Assembly: GCA_963693315.1 (NCBI GenBank)
Contig: OY856186.1
Coordinates: 82,715,676-82,779,675, forward strand
Source: Diogma glabrata
Lineage: Eukaryota > Arthropoda > Insecta > Diptera > Cylindrotomidae
Length of the DNA stretch: 64,000 nucleotides
Direction of reading: 5' to 3'
The position numbers and the translations under genes were made by a program. The notes below the pieces were generated by a model that made no database searches, was not told where the DNA came from, and worked only from the letters and a program-made list of their open reading frames with translations. Below are positions 11,066-24,681 of the stretch, piece by piece (within the stretch, counting starts at the first letter, position 1; each line of letters opens with the position of its first letter).

Positions 11066-14000
11066 AGCTCGAGGTTGAGACGGCTGTATCAGAGAACAGT
11101 AACTCCAGTCGTCTATTTATTTTCGATAAAATAAACGAACAAACCTTTCTCATCGACACAGGAGCAGACCTCTCGGTGCTCCCAGTCAATAACAATCGAT
11201 TAACTACAAATAGCTCCAAATCAACAGGTCTAGTTTTATCAGCTGCCAACGGCACGATAATCAATACCTACGGAACAAAGCTCCTACAGGTAGATATCGG
11301 CCTAAAACGAACATTCACACACGCTTTCATGTTAGCACAAGTGAATCGTCCGATCATTGGCGCTGATTTTCTTAATAAATTTGGCCTTTTAGTCGATCTC
11401 AAACGAAAACGGCTGATTGATACAGCTACCCAGCTGTCAATCCATGCCACAATGGTTAGTGTTGATACGCCAACACCCATCCATTATACGATCGACAACG
11501 ATTACGGCCTGCTACTAAAGAAGTTCCCTTCCCTAACAGCAGAGCCGAACTACAATTTACCGGTCAAACACAACGTGGTACATCATATTGTCACCACAGG
11601 GCACTTGCCTGTGTCAAGACCACGCAGACTAGATCCAATTCGTCAAAAAGCTGCGTTCACAGAATTTCAACATATGGTTGAACTTGGAATTTGTCGCATT
11701 TCATCTTCTTCTGTATCTTGTCCGCTTCACATGGTTCGAAAGAAAGATCTCGACTGGAGACCATGTGGAGATTATCGTAGATTGAACGCGGTCACGATTC
11801 CTGATCGTTATCCGATACCGCACATACAAAATTTTTCGATGAATTTGTATGGTTGCACTATCTTTTCTAAAATTGACCTTGTTAGAGCCTATCATCTCAT
11901 TCCTGTCGCGAATGAAGATATTCACAAAACTGCAATTACCACTCCATTTGGCCTCTTCGAATTCACCCGAATGCCATTTGGTTTACGTAATGCTGCACAA
12001 ACGTTTCAGCGTTTCATAAATGAGATCGTTCGAGATTTAGATTTTGTTTTCGTCTACATCGACGATATTTTAGTGGCATCGATAAATGAGGAACAACACA
12101 AACTTCATCTGGAACAACTCTTCCAGAAACTAAGCGAGTTTGGCGTTCATATTAAGAGTTCAAAATGCGTTTTTGGCGTAAACACTCTCGAATTCCTCAG
12201 CCACACGATAACTCCTAATGGTATTCTGCCTTCTCAAGAACGAATTAATGCCATTACGGAATTCCCAGCACCAACATCAATCAAACGTATTCAGCAATTC
12301 GTCTGTATGATAAATTATTATCATCGATTCATACCAAAACTAGCTGAAACACTAGCTCCAATTCATACACACTTGGCCGCTTTACTAAAGAAGCCCAAGA
12401 CTCCGAAAAATTTCACTTGGCCAAACGAATGTCAACTCGCATTCACCAAGTTGAAAACTGAATTGGGCAATAGCACGTTGTTAGTTCATCCACGTAACGA
12501 TGCTGCATACAGTATCACTACGGATGCATCGAACATTGCTGTCGGAGCAGTGTTACAACAACGTAACAACGATTGTTGGGAACCACTGGGATTTTTCTCA
12601 AAGAAACTTTCAGACGCTGAAATTAAATACTCGGCATTCGATCGAGAGCTACTCGCAATTTACCTAGCTATAAAACACTTCAGGTATTTTGTCGAAGGTC
12701 GCGAATTCACAATTTACACCGACCACAAGCCTCTCACTCGTGCAATACAATCGAAAACCGAACGAAACCCAAGGCAATCTCGCCACTTGGATTTCATAAG
12801 TCAATTTACTACCGACATCCAACATGTGCAAGGTAAAGACAACACAGTCGCGGATGCATTATCTCGTGCATCCGACAACGAAACTGCATCAGTTGAGACT
12901 CACTTCAACTACGATGCTATCATAGCTGCACAAAAAGCAGACTTAGAACTTCAGAATTTACTTTCTGGTTCCGTATGTCACACTAGTTCATCAATGAAAC
13001 TAGAGCTTTTTAAACTTCCAGGATTTGAAATAGTCTGCGAAACATCAACGGGTAACAATCGCCCATACATCGCAGAACCTTTACGCAAAACTGTATTTAA
13101 CACTTTACACAACTTGTCACATCCTGGTGTCAACGGTACTCGTAAATTGATTGCATCTAGATATTTTTGGCCCAGTATTAATAAAGATATTAATCATTGG
13201 ACAAAATCTTGTTTATCTTGCCAACGCTCTAAGGTCCAACGGCACACAAAAAGTCCAACTGGACAATTTGAAATTCCACAATCTCGTTTCGAACATATCC
13301 ATATAGATATCGTAGGTCCACTTCCTCCTTCTAATGGATGTTCTTATATTTTAACTTGCGTTGATCGATTCACTCGATGGCCAGAAGCTTTTACTATGTC
13401 TGACATGTCTGCTGCTACCATAGCCACGACATTTGTCAATAACTACGTATCACGATTCGGTGTTCCACTGCATATCACAACGGATCAGGGAACACAATTC
13501 GAGTCAAAACTTTTCTCCGAGTTAACAAAACTTTTAGGCTCACATCGGATACGTACAACGGCCTACCATCCACAAGCAAACGGAATGGTAGAACGTTTTC
13601 ATCGACAACTTAAAGCTGCACTTATGGCCAGAGGCAACACTATTCAGTGGAGCTCCGAAATACCAATAATTCTTCTAGGTATTCGAGCTACAGTGAAAGA
13701 AGATCTGAAGTGCTCACCCGCAGAACTTGTCTACGGACAAACACTGAAACTGCCCGGTGAGTTCTTCGTTGAAAATCCTCTTTCACAGCTGCCTACTCAT
13801 GATACAGTCATTGATCAACTTCGAAATACAATGCACAATCTAATTCCAACAGCTACACGACAAACTAAACAAAATGACATTTTTGTTCCGAAGTCGCTAG
13901 AAACCTGCGACTACGTTTTCGTCAGAGTTGATAGAATTCGCACCGGTTTACAAACCCCATATGAAGGTCCATACAGAATCATACGACGTCTACGAAAACA

Positions 14001-14091
14001 TTTCGTAATCGACATCAAAGGCAAACAACAATCTGTTTCGATCGACAGGTTGAAGCCTGCGTATGGTATCTTGTGTTCAGCTGATCGTTAA
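10996..14091 (+). CDS. pol: Pol polyprotein of Ty3/gypsy element 1 (PR-RT-RNaseH-IN)
   Basis: The open frame runs from 10996, but translation is probably entered by -1 frameshifting at about 11059, so residue numbers here are for the open frame. Aspartic protease: [10 protein letters not shown] at about 53. Reverse transcriptase: [11 protein letters not shown] near 255 and catalytic YIDD near 353. RNase H: TDASN near 508, [17 protein letters not shown] and TDHKPL. Integrase: an H-H-C-C zinc module (HNLSHPGV ... CLSCQ, about 704-745) and the D,D35E core with TDQGTQFES near 828 and [10 protein letters not shown]. The C-terminus carries a GPY/F-like block ([12 protein letters not shown]). All catalytic residues seem present, with no internal stop. 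Some framework positions differ from the norm (FVCM for FLGM, EFLSHT for FLGH). The ORF stops earlier than that of element 2, yet a related KAVHF-like stretch remains open past the TAA. Confidence 0.93.
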   Translation: MLIWSDYIQNHHECRTKPSKKRLKLEVETAVSENSNSSRLFIFDKINEQTFLIDTGADLSVLPVNNNRLTTNSSKSTGLVLSAANGTIINTYGTKLLQVDIGLKRTFTHAFMLAQVNRPIIGADFLNKFGLLVDLKRKRLIDTATQLSIHATMVSVDTPTPIHYTIDNDYGLLLKKFPSLTAEPNYNLPVKHNVVHHIVTTGHLPVSRPRRLDPIRQKAAFTEFQHMVELGICRISSSSVSCPLHMVRKKDLDWRPCGDYRRLNAVTIPDRYPIPHIQNFSMNLYGCTIFSKIDLVRAYHLIPVANEDIHKTAITTPFGLFEFTRMPFGLRNAAQTFQRFINEIVRDLDFVFVYIDDILVASINEEQHKLHLEQLFQKLSEFGVHIKSSKCVFGVNTLEFLSHTITPNGILPSQERINAITEFPAPTSIKRIQQFVCMINYYHRFIPKLAETLAPIHTHLAALLKKPKTPKNFTWPNECQLAFTKLKTELGNSTLLVHPRNDAAYSITTDASNIAVGAVLQQRNNDCWEPLGFFSKKLSDAEIKYSAFDRELLAIYLAIKHFRYFVEGREFTIYTDHKPLTRAIQSKTERNPRQSRHLDFISQFTTDIQHVQGKDNTVADALSRASDNETASVETHFNYDAIIAAQKADLELQNLLSGSVCHTSSSMKLELFKLPGFEIVCETSTGNNRPYIAEPLRKTVFNTLHNLSHPGVNGTRKLIASRYFWPSINKDINHWTKSCLSCQRSKVQRHTKSPTGQFEIPQSRFEHIHIDIVGPLPPSNGCSYILTCVDRFTRWPEAFTMSDMSAATIATTFVNNYVSRFGVPLHITTDQGTQFESKLFSELTKLLGSHRIRTTAYHPQANGMVERFHRQLKAALMARGNTIQWSSEIPIILLGIRATVKEDLKCSPAELVYGQTLKLPGEFFVENPLSQLPTHDTVIDQLRNTMHNLIPTATRQTKQNDIFVPKSLETCDYVFVRVDRIRTGLQTPYEGPYRIIRRLRKHFVIDIKGKQQSVSIDRLKPAYGILCSADR
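11053..11059 (+). promoter_or_regulatory. -1 ribosomal frameshift heptamer, element 1
   Basis: The gag-frame codons read CAA AAA AAC GAT TAA, giving the canonical X XXY YYZ heptamer A AAA AAC. Pol is open in the -1 frame through this point and continues for 1,010 codons. Only a weak stem (CTC/GAG, about 11068-11081) is obvious downstream. Element 2 has the same heptamer in the same place. Confidence 0.8.
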
Positions 14092-14136
14092 CCAGCTTCT
14101 CGAACACACAAAGCTGTTCATTTCGAACAGACACAC

Positions 14137-14168
14137 TAAGCGGGGGCTTTCATCTACGAGCGGGGTAC
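14137..14168 (+). other. Polypurine tract region, element 1
   Basis: Two G-rich purine runs (AAGCGGGGG at 14138-14146 and GAGCGGGG at 14158-14165) precede the 3' LTR. The second is closer to the LTR start. They would prime plus-strand DNA synthesis. Confidence 0.55.
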
Positions 14169-14605
14169 TGTAGTGGTTAATATATTTAAATCCAAATAAT
14201 TAATCACCACAAACTCATGACATAAACCAACGCTACTTAATTCACGCCATCCATACGAGAAATTACTTAATTAAGTTATATAATTAATCGTTCAATTAAT
14301 TGATTCGAAAAACGAACCAACAAATCGATTTCAGGTTCAATGGCTTTCGTTGCCAATTTTGGTTGGCGGTAAAATAATTATAAAACTTCATTCCTTTGAA
14401 TGCGATCGAGCTTTTCGCACCGTATTAATTTCTACAAAAGTCATGTGAATTACTAAAATTGTTTTTCAATAATAATAATTAAAAACAAGAAAATTGTTAT
14501 ATTAACATTTAAGATAATATTGTATATATTGTTTATTCAATAAATTATAAAAAATAAGTGCTGTGTTATAAATCATAAAATCATTCAACAATATATTTCA
14601 ACTAG

Positions 14606-14610
<5 letters not shown>
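14169..14610 (+). repeat. 3' LTR of element 1
   Basis: 442 bp, identical to 8559-9000, TGTAG...CATCA. It is followed directly by the resumed TA repeat. Confidence 0.95.

Positions 14611-14692
<82 letters not shown>
14611..14692. repeat. (TA)n microsatellite, right part
   Basis: Continuation of the TA tract interrupted by element 1. It passes into the CAGGGTCTGG arm of the older repeat at about 14693. Confidence 0.9.
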
Positions 14693-14696
<4 letters not shown>

Positions 14697-14873
14697 GGTC
14701 TGGTCCAGCTATCCTAATCAGAACTTGATCCGACTATCTCAATCAGGATCTGATTCGGTTATCCCAATCAGAACCTAATAGGGAAAAACCGTTACCCTCA
14801 TGATCAGAGCTTAATCAAACTGACCAATGCCTGATAGGGCATAGGGACCTGACAAATTTCTGCTCGCGCACCA

Positions 14874-15899
14874 TTTATTTTAACATTTTTTTCATTTTAA
14901 CATTTGCTTACAGGAATCCTGAACAAATCTAGAAATGTCTAGACATTTGTAACGTTTAGTAAAATTTGTTGAATGTTGAACTCGAATTTAGTTTACTGGA
15001 GCTTAATTTACAACAAATTCGATTTCTTCTGTATTAGTTTATTTTCTCCCCATAAAAACCTTATGACTCTAATGTGCTATTTAAATATTTGTTAAATTAA
15101 GCTCGATTTATTAGATTAGATTAGATTCATACATATATTATTTTGATCAGTTCTCTTTACCTCAAAACACAAAATCAATCAGGAATTTCGGTTCCATGAT
15201 CCCAAAGTACTGAGCAAAAATGATACAGATATAAAGTAAATCCATCAAACTAAACCGGTAAAATAAATTGTAATATAAAATAATTACAGTACAATTTGTT
15301 TTCTAATGTTCACAAAACCATAGGTAATTAATTACTAATTAGTTATTAACAAAAACGGATCGCATAGAAATGTAACAAATTTCAAACAAAAGCCACTTAT
15401 AACAGAAGCTCTCTTTAACTTGTGTCAGACTATTTGCATTGTCATCTATTTATAAATTCAGGTATTTTAATTTAGTGTGTGTACTAGTGGGTTTTAATTG
15501 TAACATACATTTCATATGAAAACTTTTCTCTACCCTTAGAAGAGTTGTTTCACAGGCTGCAAGGCATAGTCAGTATTATACAAATCAGTGCTTGAAGGAT
15601 AGTTGTTTAAATAAAGAACTGTCTGAGCAATCGATGAATCGATGGCTGTTAGTACATTTGTACGATACAATTATTCCTGAAAGAATCAATTCTGAATATT
15701 TAGACAAATTTAAGACCCCAATTCGGTTTAAAATATAAACGGAATGATGTGTTGTTTGTTGATGCTGAGAAAATTGAGTTCCAAGGTAACATATTAAATG
15801 CTTGGAGTTTTCATGCACTACAAAAAAATGAAGCCAATAAACCAGGTAAAATATTCAATCTTCCGCATGGTGGGATCAGTTTTTATTGTTTTGAAATTT
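14874..15899. other. No gene recognised
   Basis: AT-rich sequence with short non-descript open frames. A minus-strand frame at 15585-15818 has no recognisable domain. Confidence 0.5.
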
Positions 15900-16534
15900 T
15901 TATTTTTATTTTTGATATACGGGTGTGACAACCCCGCGTACTCCAGTCCCTGCTATTGACATACGAGTTAACGTGAGATATCACATACCACTGGCAATAG
16001 CAGTTAGATATCACAAGCCAAGGTGACATCTTAGGGGTGGTGGCGGATGAACTGTTTTCAGTTAACGGTAGCATCCTCAATCTTAGCTGTGAAATAATCC
16101 TTGATGATGAGACGCTATTGCTTCCTTGAGGAAACGAGCCTTCGTATAACTATATGTGAACTTTAATCTTCAAGAAAGACAGTGCATCACAGGATCAAGG
16201 AATAGGCAACCGGCTGGATTATTGGCAACTAAATTGTTGTTTTGTTTCAGCAAATTTTGTAAAAATTTGTTATTTACCTTTTAATTTACTTTTATTTTCT
16301 CTATTCTATCATAAAATATTGGCCTATGTCATATTTTGTCAGTGATAGGATTTTTTGTTTAGTTATCCATTCTTTAACAAAAAATATAAAAAACAACAAA
16401 AAAAGAAAGATTTACGTCCATCAACACCTTTGAACGTATGTTGTTGTGGGACCTTGGTCTTAAAAGGTTTTTATGTGTTACTGTGACACATATTGTAATT
16501 CCTACTACACAACACATTTTATTAAAAAAAAAAA
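15900..16534 (+). mobile_element. Internally deleted LINE copy (5' leader joined to 3' end), poly-A tailed
   Basis: The first part (about 15918-16370) matches, in the same sense, the leader upstream of the LINE endonuclease ORF read on the minus strand at 60250-59760. Shared landmarks are GTACTCCAGTCCCTGC, GAGATATCACATACCACTGG, GGATTATTGGCA and ATATTGGCCTATGTCATATT. The last part (about 16415-16520) matches the end of ORF2 and 3' tail of the LINE fragment at 25105-25215 (TGACACATATTGTAATT, ACACAACAC). All of ORF1/ORF2 between them is missing, and a run of 12 A's ends the copy. A similar short copy lies at 62665-63005. Confidence 0.65.
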
Positions 16535-18128
16535 AATTTGTGTTCAAGAAGTGAAAGCTTTTACCGGTAAAACAAATCACAATAATGAAATCGATTGCCT
16601 AAAAAAATGCCAGATTCCTAATAAATACACCAGAATTGAAATTGAATAAACAACCGAAACTCCTATAATATTGTAGGTAGGTGAATTAACTAGTTCTTCT
16701 ACAAAGAATCTTAGAATTGCTCCCAGATAGACATTTAAACATAGTTCGTATGAAACTATAGTAGCTTTTTGCTATTTTTGGCTTCGAACATCGATAAGAC
16801 TATTGCAAGCACGTCAAGAACCGACAAAGATTTTGTACTATTGTAGCTTACAATCCAACTTTAGGATGCGATAACATACTTTGCATATATAATAGAATAC
16901 CTATTATATACATATTGGAAGAAAAATTAGCAATCTTGCTACAAAAAACATGAACAATAAATTTTGAGTCACACGAAAAACCCATGCATCATATACATAT
17001 AATATAACAACAATTACAATAACTTAAAAAATTAACTGAAACTAATTATTTTAATTTATGACTAAATATATAATATATTAACAAAAGAAATTTAACAAGG
17101 TCTTATTAATACATCACTAATCTATATCGTTTGAAAAGTGATATTCCATGTACGAACAAGCTAACAAAAAACTAAATGGTCTGAATTTCAATTTGAGTTA
17201 ATCATTTCAAGGAAACCTATTCAATCTAAATATTGTTGTATATTGCTAGAAATTCTTTTGTTAAGCTTTTTGAACAATAGCATTTTAAGATAAAAAGCAT
17301 ACCATGAATTTAAAACAATGAACCTTTGTCGTGTTACGTTACATACATGCAATTAGCAAGAAAACTAGATACATATTTGTCATTGATGATAACTAGGAAA
17401 AATTAAAAAAATTCAATGTCAATGAAAGCATCACTACCAAATGCATTCTTTATATGTTTAAAAGTCTGAACCAAATTTAAAACATTAAAGATAAATTTAT
17501 GTGACATGACATGGTCGGTTGGTTTTAAATAAAACCAAAATATTATAATATCTACCTATAATTTGCAGACGCATGTTTATCGTTGATGTTAACATTATTT
17601 TGCTAACATAATCTCTGTCGATTAAATCTTCAACATATTTATTTAACGCTGACGCGAGGTGACGCGATAAATATACAAATATTAAATAGTTTTTTGTGAT
17701 GTAATGATTCCTATATACAAATAACTCAAATGGTGTGAATTATTTTGTATTTAATTTAAAGTTAGTGTAATTATAAATTTGTTTGATATAATTTTTCTGA
17801 ATCACAGACGTATGCTAAGTCAACTGAAGTTTTGGTTATTTTAGCGTAAAAATGGACTCTTTTTGTTGCTCTAATGTTACACGAAAAGTTTGCGGACTCA
17901 GGTAAAACCGACTTGCACCACTCGGCAACGCTTTCATTTATAATATTTTTCTACAACAAGGTCCAGTCAGCGATATTTCTCTAATGCTGCAAGATGTCAT
18001 GCTTATTATTATTAAAGTTGTCAATAGATTTCTTGATCTTTGACATCATTGTTTTAAGAGTTTAATTGAAATTTAAAGAAGCCTATTTAAAATTCATTAC
18101 TTTAATCTTTTTTCAGTTTAGATGATAC
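16535..18128. other. No gene recognised
   Basis: AT-rich, with no domain and no convincing splice-supported frame. Confidence 0.5.
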
Positions 18129-18215
18129 GAAAAAATCAAAACAGTAAAAAATATCACAGCGAAAAAATCTCACTATACGAAAATATCACACTGCGAAAAA
18201 TATCACAGAACGCCC
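18129..18215. repeat. Short degenerate tandem repeat (CGAAAAAATATCACA-like)
   Basis: About four to five imperfect units of 15-24 bp, each a variant of ACGAAAAATATCACA, are arranged in direct orientation. It is a minisatellite-like patch with no coding potential. Confidence 0.6.
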
Positions 18216-18328
18216 ACTCAAAGGCGCCCAAAAACTATATAATTTTCATTCACTTTAAAGTTCAAGAACTAAAGTAGATGACAAGTCTTAACATAGCACT
18301 GAAATATTGTTAATTTTAAAGTTTTAAA

Positions 18329-18557
18329 ATACAGATAATATTGTTCCTTATAAGCTAGTCTTTGAATTTCTTAGAAATTAATTCCATAAAAATGTTGAAT
18401 TATTTAAAAATTGCAAGTAATCGAAATTGTTGTGACAAAATATGAATTTTGCCATAACAATTTCAAATGCTTGAAATTTATTGAACATTTTTATAGAATT
18501 ATTTTCTAAGAACATCAAAGACTATGTTATAAGGAACCATATTATATGTATTTTAGG
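18329..18557. repeat. Foldback element, about 100-bp arms
   Basis: The left arm (about 18329-18432, containing GTTCCTTATAAGCTAGTCTT) and right arm (about 18445-18557, containing AAGACTATGTTATAAGGAAC) are imperfect reverse complements around a short AT loop. It is non-coding and probably a MITE. Confidence 0.65.
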
Positions 18558-20573
18558 AATCATATTACCAAGCACGCCATCTTTATTGAAAGATTTGTGC
18601 TAAAATATATTACCAAGACTATATTCCAATACAAGCTTAACCATATTAAACTTGCTAAATCAAATTAGTCAACTTTTTATTGAACAGCGAATTGAAACTA
18701 AAATATTTGTAATAATTTTAAGTTTGAAGCTTATTATGAAGATGGCATACTCTAGTTTAGTTAGACTTTAGTTTCTTAAATTTGTTTATAAATTATATAA
18801 CCAACAATATGTTCGTTAAATTTTATGCATTTGATAGAAAAACTTAATAACTAGCGCGAACGGCTTTTCCAAACTGGAGTGATTGCTTCAACCAAACTCT
18901 TATTTGGAATACACCTCCGCACTAGTTATACAATAAACTATTGTGTTCTAGGTTGGTTGTAGGAAAATGCAATTTAAAACTAGCATTGACCATTTCTTTC
19001 AAGTCGCATAGAAGTTACTACCGCTCGTGCTTACACATTCAATATTCGTGCTCGTTGCATGTAAACCCGATACTTTTGTAATGTATTTGATCAAGACCAT
19101 CATGCTTCTACTTATTATTATAATTCATTCAAGATTGTAGATAGGGGTTAGACCAAGTTAGCCATGAATTAAAATTTTTGCTAAAGAAAGGTGAAAATAC
19201 TAATATAATTTTGTTAATTTATAGATATATCTCTAGCAACCCGTATACAAATGACTATTAATTTATTGGGAAATTGATAAAAATTAATTAGTTCTAATAT
19301 CGTTGCAAAATATTTCGCTTTGAACCATTACAAACTTTTTTTTTTAATTTTGAAGAACTGTTTCTCCTCCCTTTGTGGTTTATTTTTGTGAAATGAAGAT
19401 GAAAATAGATCAGAAGAAAACAGAACAACAGTATTGTTTCATAATAACATGCGTTATGATGTGTTGATGAAACAATTTTTTAAATTGTGTTAATCATTCT
19501 ATTTATATGCAGTTGGTACAAAGAAGTTAACCTGGAATGTCAATCAATCTGAGAATAAAGAAATGCGAATAAGTTTGAGATGGCATTCATTATAAGTACC
19601 GCTGGTGACGATATTTCTAAAAAATAACGAAGTCATTCCAACAGTTTTGTAGTAAATTATTTTTTTCGAGATTTCAAATCTCGATCACCCACAATTCCGT
19701 AGCATTCACCACTTTGTTGATGTACCGTATTTTAGAGTGAAATTTGAGTTACAAAAATAAAAACAAAATGTGTTTTTGAATAGAATAAAAATTTACTCAA
19801 AAAGCATGCAAGATTGTCTAACATATTACGTAAGATACAGGCTCTGATGAAATTAGCTATACGTGAAATCGCTAACAAAAATTTCATAGCAGATAAATAA
19901 TTTTCCGTTCCCATTTTTACAAAAAATAAGCGAGTTTGGTACCTTTCTATATTGGCTGGCGCAGCCACTTTTATTTTTTTGCAAAAATTGTAACAAAAAA
20001 ATTTCTGTCAAAAATACTAATTATACGTCTGTCCATCTATTGTTGTCATCTGTTTAATCTAATGTTTATTATAAATTTAGATTTTGTATAAATTGTATAT
20101 AAAATACAACACTTTCAAAATATAATTTATATATAATAGCACCAATAAATATTGTTCATCTAACACATAATTATAAAGCTTTTAAAATACCAAAAAACAG
20201 TTTAAAACACAAAAAACCACCAAAAACGTTTATTCAATTAAGTAGGTTGTAACTTAAAATTTAAAAATGTGGTAATTATGAAAACAAACATACAATTCTG
20301 TTAAACATTGGCAACAAAAAAAGTAAAAAAAATCATATAAAAAATTAGGTTGCTTTCATTTTTTTAAAATATTTTTATTTATTAATATTTAAAATTTTAG
20401 TTTTTAAAAAATGTGGATTCAGTATGTGCATTCATGTAAAAGAATTGTCTCACAGATATAAAAATATTCGCTTTAATTAGTTAAGGGGCGGTTACAATTT
20501 TTTATCGTACGGCAATGTTTTTGAACGCACGACAAAAATATAATATTTTAAAGAATATTCTATTTTTGTTTAA
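18558..20573. other. No gene recognised
   Basis: No family-level motif was seen. The minus-strand frame at 19732-19968 has no domain. Confidence 0.5.
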
Positions 20574-20854
20574 GATATAAAACATAACCTAGAAAATTTT
20601 GTTTGCAACTTTCAAAACAATATACATATTAGAAAAATGAATTTTAAAAGTGAGTTTGTTTTATCGATAATTAATTTATTCTCGATTATTTAATTACAAT
20701 TTATAAATAACTTGTTTGAATAATTTAATTGTAATCAAATAATCGAGAATAAATTAATTATCGATAAATCTTACTTTTAAAATTCATTTTTCTAATACAC
20801 ATATTGTTTTAGAAGTGACAAGCAAAATTTTCTAGGTTTTCTATGTTTTATATC
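20574..20854. repeat. Foldback element with about 135-bp arms
   Basis: The arms face each other around 20718: TCGATAATTAATTTATTCTC on the left pairs with GAGAATAAATTAATTATCGA on the right. The pairing extends outward, with mismatches, to GATATAAAACAT and ATGTTTTATATC. No coding capacity. Confidence 0.7.
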
Positions 20855-23800
20855 AAAATTTTTATGTTTCTGCATACACCTTATATTATTCACAAGAATA
20901 AGAAATAAAATAATTTTATATTATTTTTATTATACAACTAGTTTCAATCTCTGTGAGATCATCAACAGGTATTGATATGCTGGATTATTCACGTCACTCC
21001 AACGAAGAATTTTTTCAAATTATATGTTTTATATCTTGAACAAAAATAGAACAATGTTTAAAATATTATTTTTGCCGTACAACAAAGCCTCCTATATTCT
21101 TCAAGCCCAATTTATTGACGCCATATTAAAAAACAATAAACATTGCCATATGCAAGAAATTGGATTAGCGTTTTTGATTAAATTTTTTTTATATGGAGTT
21201 TTATTTTTCCAGATGTCGTAAAACATTTTTTGAATGATTTTTATGTTCAGTTTTAATTTCAAAATGGCGCTACAAGTTCACGATTTTTCTGTGCTTAAAA
21301 AATAAACTAGGCTTATATACCGGGGGTTTTGTGTGGAATCAAAAATATTGCTACTACTGCTAAAAGCTGTTCCAAAATTTGTGCTGCACCGATATTGTTC
21401 ATGCTCGTGCCATTTCTGACGTATTTGGGAAGCCCATACGTACTAGTAGCACAATATACTAATTTTTAAATAAGTTTTAAAAACAAACAAAATTTTGTCT
21501 CTCATTGTTTGTTTAATTATGCAATTATGGTTATCAAAAGAGAGAGAATCGAATCGGAATTAGTATGGTAATAGTTACACTAAATTAAATTGCATATGCC
21601 CAATTCCTTGGAAATTAGAAGCAAAAGGCCACAGATATGCGGAATCATTTATTTATTTATTTATGAGATGATGGCAAACAGGCCAAAGCCCAATTAAATA
21701 CCTACATTGACTGATTTTGAAAGTTAATTGAAGCAATATTGAAAATGAAGTGATCCATATTACAAACAAAGAAAAACAAAAATATTACTTGGAAAACTGT
21801 ATCGATACAAGCCGATGAAACGACTGATATATCGTTTTGATCCCAATTATAAGTGTAATAAATAAGTGTGTTGATCAAAACTCGATGACAAAAACGCATG
21901 GGATCTTGATGAAGATTTGGTACATGATTCGGATTTATTTGAAAATTTGACAAGAAACTTGGTATGTAAGAGTTTAGTATTGTTTCCAATATATTATAGT
22001 TTGCTTACAAATTGCCCGTTGGTCACTTGCGGTTAAAAAAATTTTTATGATTTTTATCCCTTCTATAGCCTGCAGCTAACAATCGATTTATATGAAACGT
22101 TGGTAAAAGGTTCAAACAATATGGGTATGATTTTATTAGATTTTGCAGTATATTGCACAACGGGGTGAGGAAGATCCACCATACAACAGATAATATTTTC
22201 ACTATGTTTTTATGTTTGTTGCGAGCATACAACATTCGATCGAGAATTAATTATGATGGGTCTTTGAAAAAAGATACAAACATATATGCCAAGGAGCTGA
22301 TAAATTTTTGAGCAATATATTAAACAAAGTGGTAGAGAGTCTTCCGAGCACCTGCATTTTTTAAAGCTCAATAACATCAGTACCTGATAATCGAATTGAA
22401 TGACACTTGTATCATTCAAACTACAACCAACAATAATGAAGTGACCATGATGAAACTTATGAAAAAGGTTTCAATTCAATTAGTGTGAGACGATAACGAT
22501 TAGATTTTGAGGTACATCGAACTAAGTGACAGAGGTCCTCCCTGCACCTGTTTATTTGAAACTTCAATAACATCAGCTCCTGATAATTCATTAGATTAAA
22601 CTTGGTAAATATACTTAAAGTTTGATTTTCAACAAAGTAGTGGGGGACTCCGGTGCACCTCTTTTTATAGTTAGAACTATGTGAAATCTTTAACAATAGC
22701 TGAAATCTTAACAAAAGCTTTAACGGAGCTGTGTGTATAAGTCAGCATATGCATCAGCGTAGGTAATATTTTATTTTGTCTGCCGACGACAATTACAATA
22801 TGTAGATTTTTATATGAAATCTACCAAAAATACGAAAGATCTTAATATTAATTCTAAATTTGTAAGCCAGACAACAGTGTAATGAATATGGCAAGTGATA
22901 AAGATGGAATACAAGGGTAAGTCTGAAAAATAAGTCCAAATGCTTTGTTTATTCATTGATATTCTATAGAACGCAGATATTTTGACTGGTTTTTGACTCC
23001 GGAATTCAATTATTTACATCAATTATCTGATATCGGCCTTTGCTATTATTTGTGGCTGTTTCAAAATAATAAAAAATGAGTTCCACTAAAACAATATAAA
23101 ATACCTGAATAAATATTTGAAGATAACAACAACAAAGTAACACTAACAGGCAATTGTATTTTATCTAATAAAAACAGAAAATAAAACTACTTAATCAATG
23201 ATAAAGTAGGTAAATAAACAAATTGAAGGAATAGATTTCACCACCTATGTGTGAACATTTTTTGATGATCGACTTATTTTGTTTTTGTTGATTTTGATAG
23301 AAAAATTTTGATAATTTATTAAAGTATATATATGTATACAAGAGATCGTGTTAGGGATATAGTTCAGCTTTACATTGAAAGTAATATACTTAGTTCAGTT
23401 TTGAATTAACAGTGATGCAAGTGAATTCTAAATTAGCAGTGATACAAGTTAGTCATAATACCAGGTACATAAAACAGTAGTAAGTGATTGTCATAATTCA
23501 TAAGTGTAATACAGATTATTATAAGTGAAAATTTTTTGTGAATACAAGAACAATTGAGAACAGAACAATTAATTATAATTAAAAGGATGAATATTTTATA
23601 GGAAGATAAATTCTTGAATGAATAAAAATTATAACGTACATATAAAGTATCCAGTATTTAATTTCCTTAGCGGTGATCGTACGGCATATTTTATGATTAA
23701 TTTGTCTTTTCATGGTGTTACTTAATTTTCCCAAGTATGACGACCATGTTCCCATTTTCTTTGTATTCAACCTCTACTCCCATTTTTTATGGAATGAAAA

Positions 23801-24681
23801 TATATAGTCTGCAAAATGCATAATATTTGATCAGGTCTGTACTGCTATCGGTGGTTTGACAACACTCCTGCACACAAAACTTCTAACTAAAAACAACCAG
23901 TTATATTCCTTAAGAGGAATATATCTTCAACAGACGATCAAACCTCTCATGTTGGTTCTCTCTAGGGTTTGCGTCCAATGAATTTTGTCTTCGTTGAAAA
24001 GACAGTTTCAGACAGAGGATTGGATCAATATATTGATAATATTGATCCAGATTTACAGGAACAATGTTCCAGCAAGACCTTTGAAATATTGAAGCATGAT
24101 TAAGATCGTTATATCATGCAGCTTTTTTAAAAGGCGTTTTCTAGAGATATATTTAGTGAGTTTCTCATTCTCATTTGCTAGTTATACCACCAGCCAGTTC
24201 GGATACATCTTACAAATACAAGATTAATAACATACAAAGCTGGAAACTTTGACGATTTCAACAATTAAAAATGATTTTGACTTATGGAAAACTATCTCTT
24301 TAGTTAGTTTTTATGAAAAAATTATTGGTAACTAACTATACAAGTTTAAAAAATCGACAAACAAATTAAATTCTACATTACTCCTGAGGATGACTTTTCA
24401 AGCTTTTAAATACATAGAGTAACAGTTAAAGAAAAACCCTTTTGATTTCGTTATTCTTTCATTAAACTTATTAAATTAATTTTTTGCGTAAACAAATTGC
24501 TTTTTTCTAAATTAAGTTAAATAACTTGTAACGGAATTTTACTCTACAAATATGAATATTCAAATTTAAAGAAATCCGCTAATGAGTTGTTAGTTTGTAT
24601 CGGTTCCGGTCTTTAAACTAAAACCATAGACAAATAACAATTAATATTTGTCTATGCTAAAACAAACATAAAAGCGTTTAT
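20855..24681. other. No gene recognised; short repeats only
   Basis: Several short open frames here have no domain. There are small hairpins, for example TGGATCAATATATTG / ATATTGATCCA at 24022-24051 and CATAGACAAATA / TATTTGTCTATG near 24625-24655. Diverged direct repeats lie at 22310-22680, listed separately. Confidence 0.5.
22310..22680. repeat. Diverged direct repeats (GCACCTG ... AATAACATCAG)
   Basis: Three related stretches share CCGAGCACCTGCATTTTTT or CCCTGCACCTGTTTA or CCGGTGCACCTCTTTTT. Two of them continue with AATAACATCAGTACCTGATAAT and AATAACATCAGCTCCTGATAAT. Spacing is about 197 and 108 bp. This may be a degraded tandem array. Confidence 0.4.

Noticed and set aside
17852..17903. 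Possible short exon ATGGACTCTTTTTGTTGCTC followed by a GTAAAA donor
   Set aside because: No downstream acceptor or frame continued it.
21702..22714. Several minus-strand frames of 69-95 residues
   Set aside because: They lie in diverged direct repeats and carry no recognisable domain.
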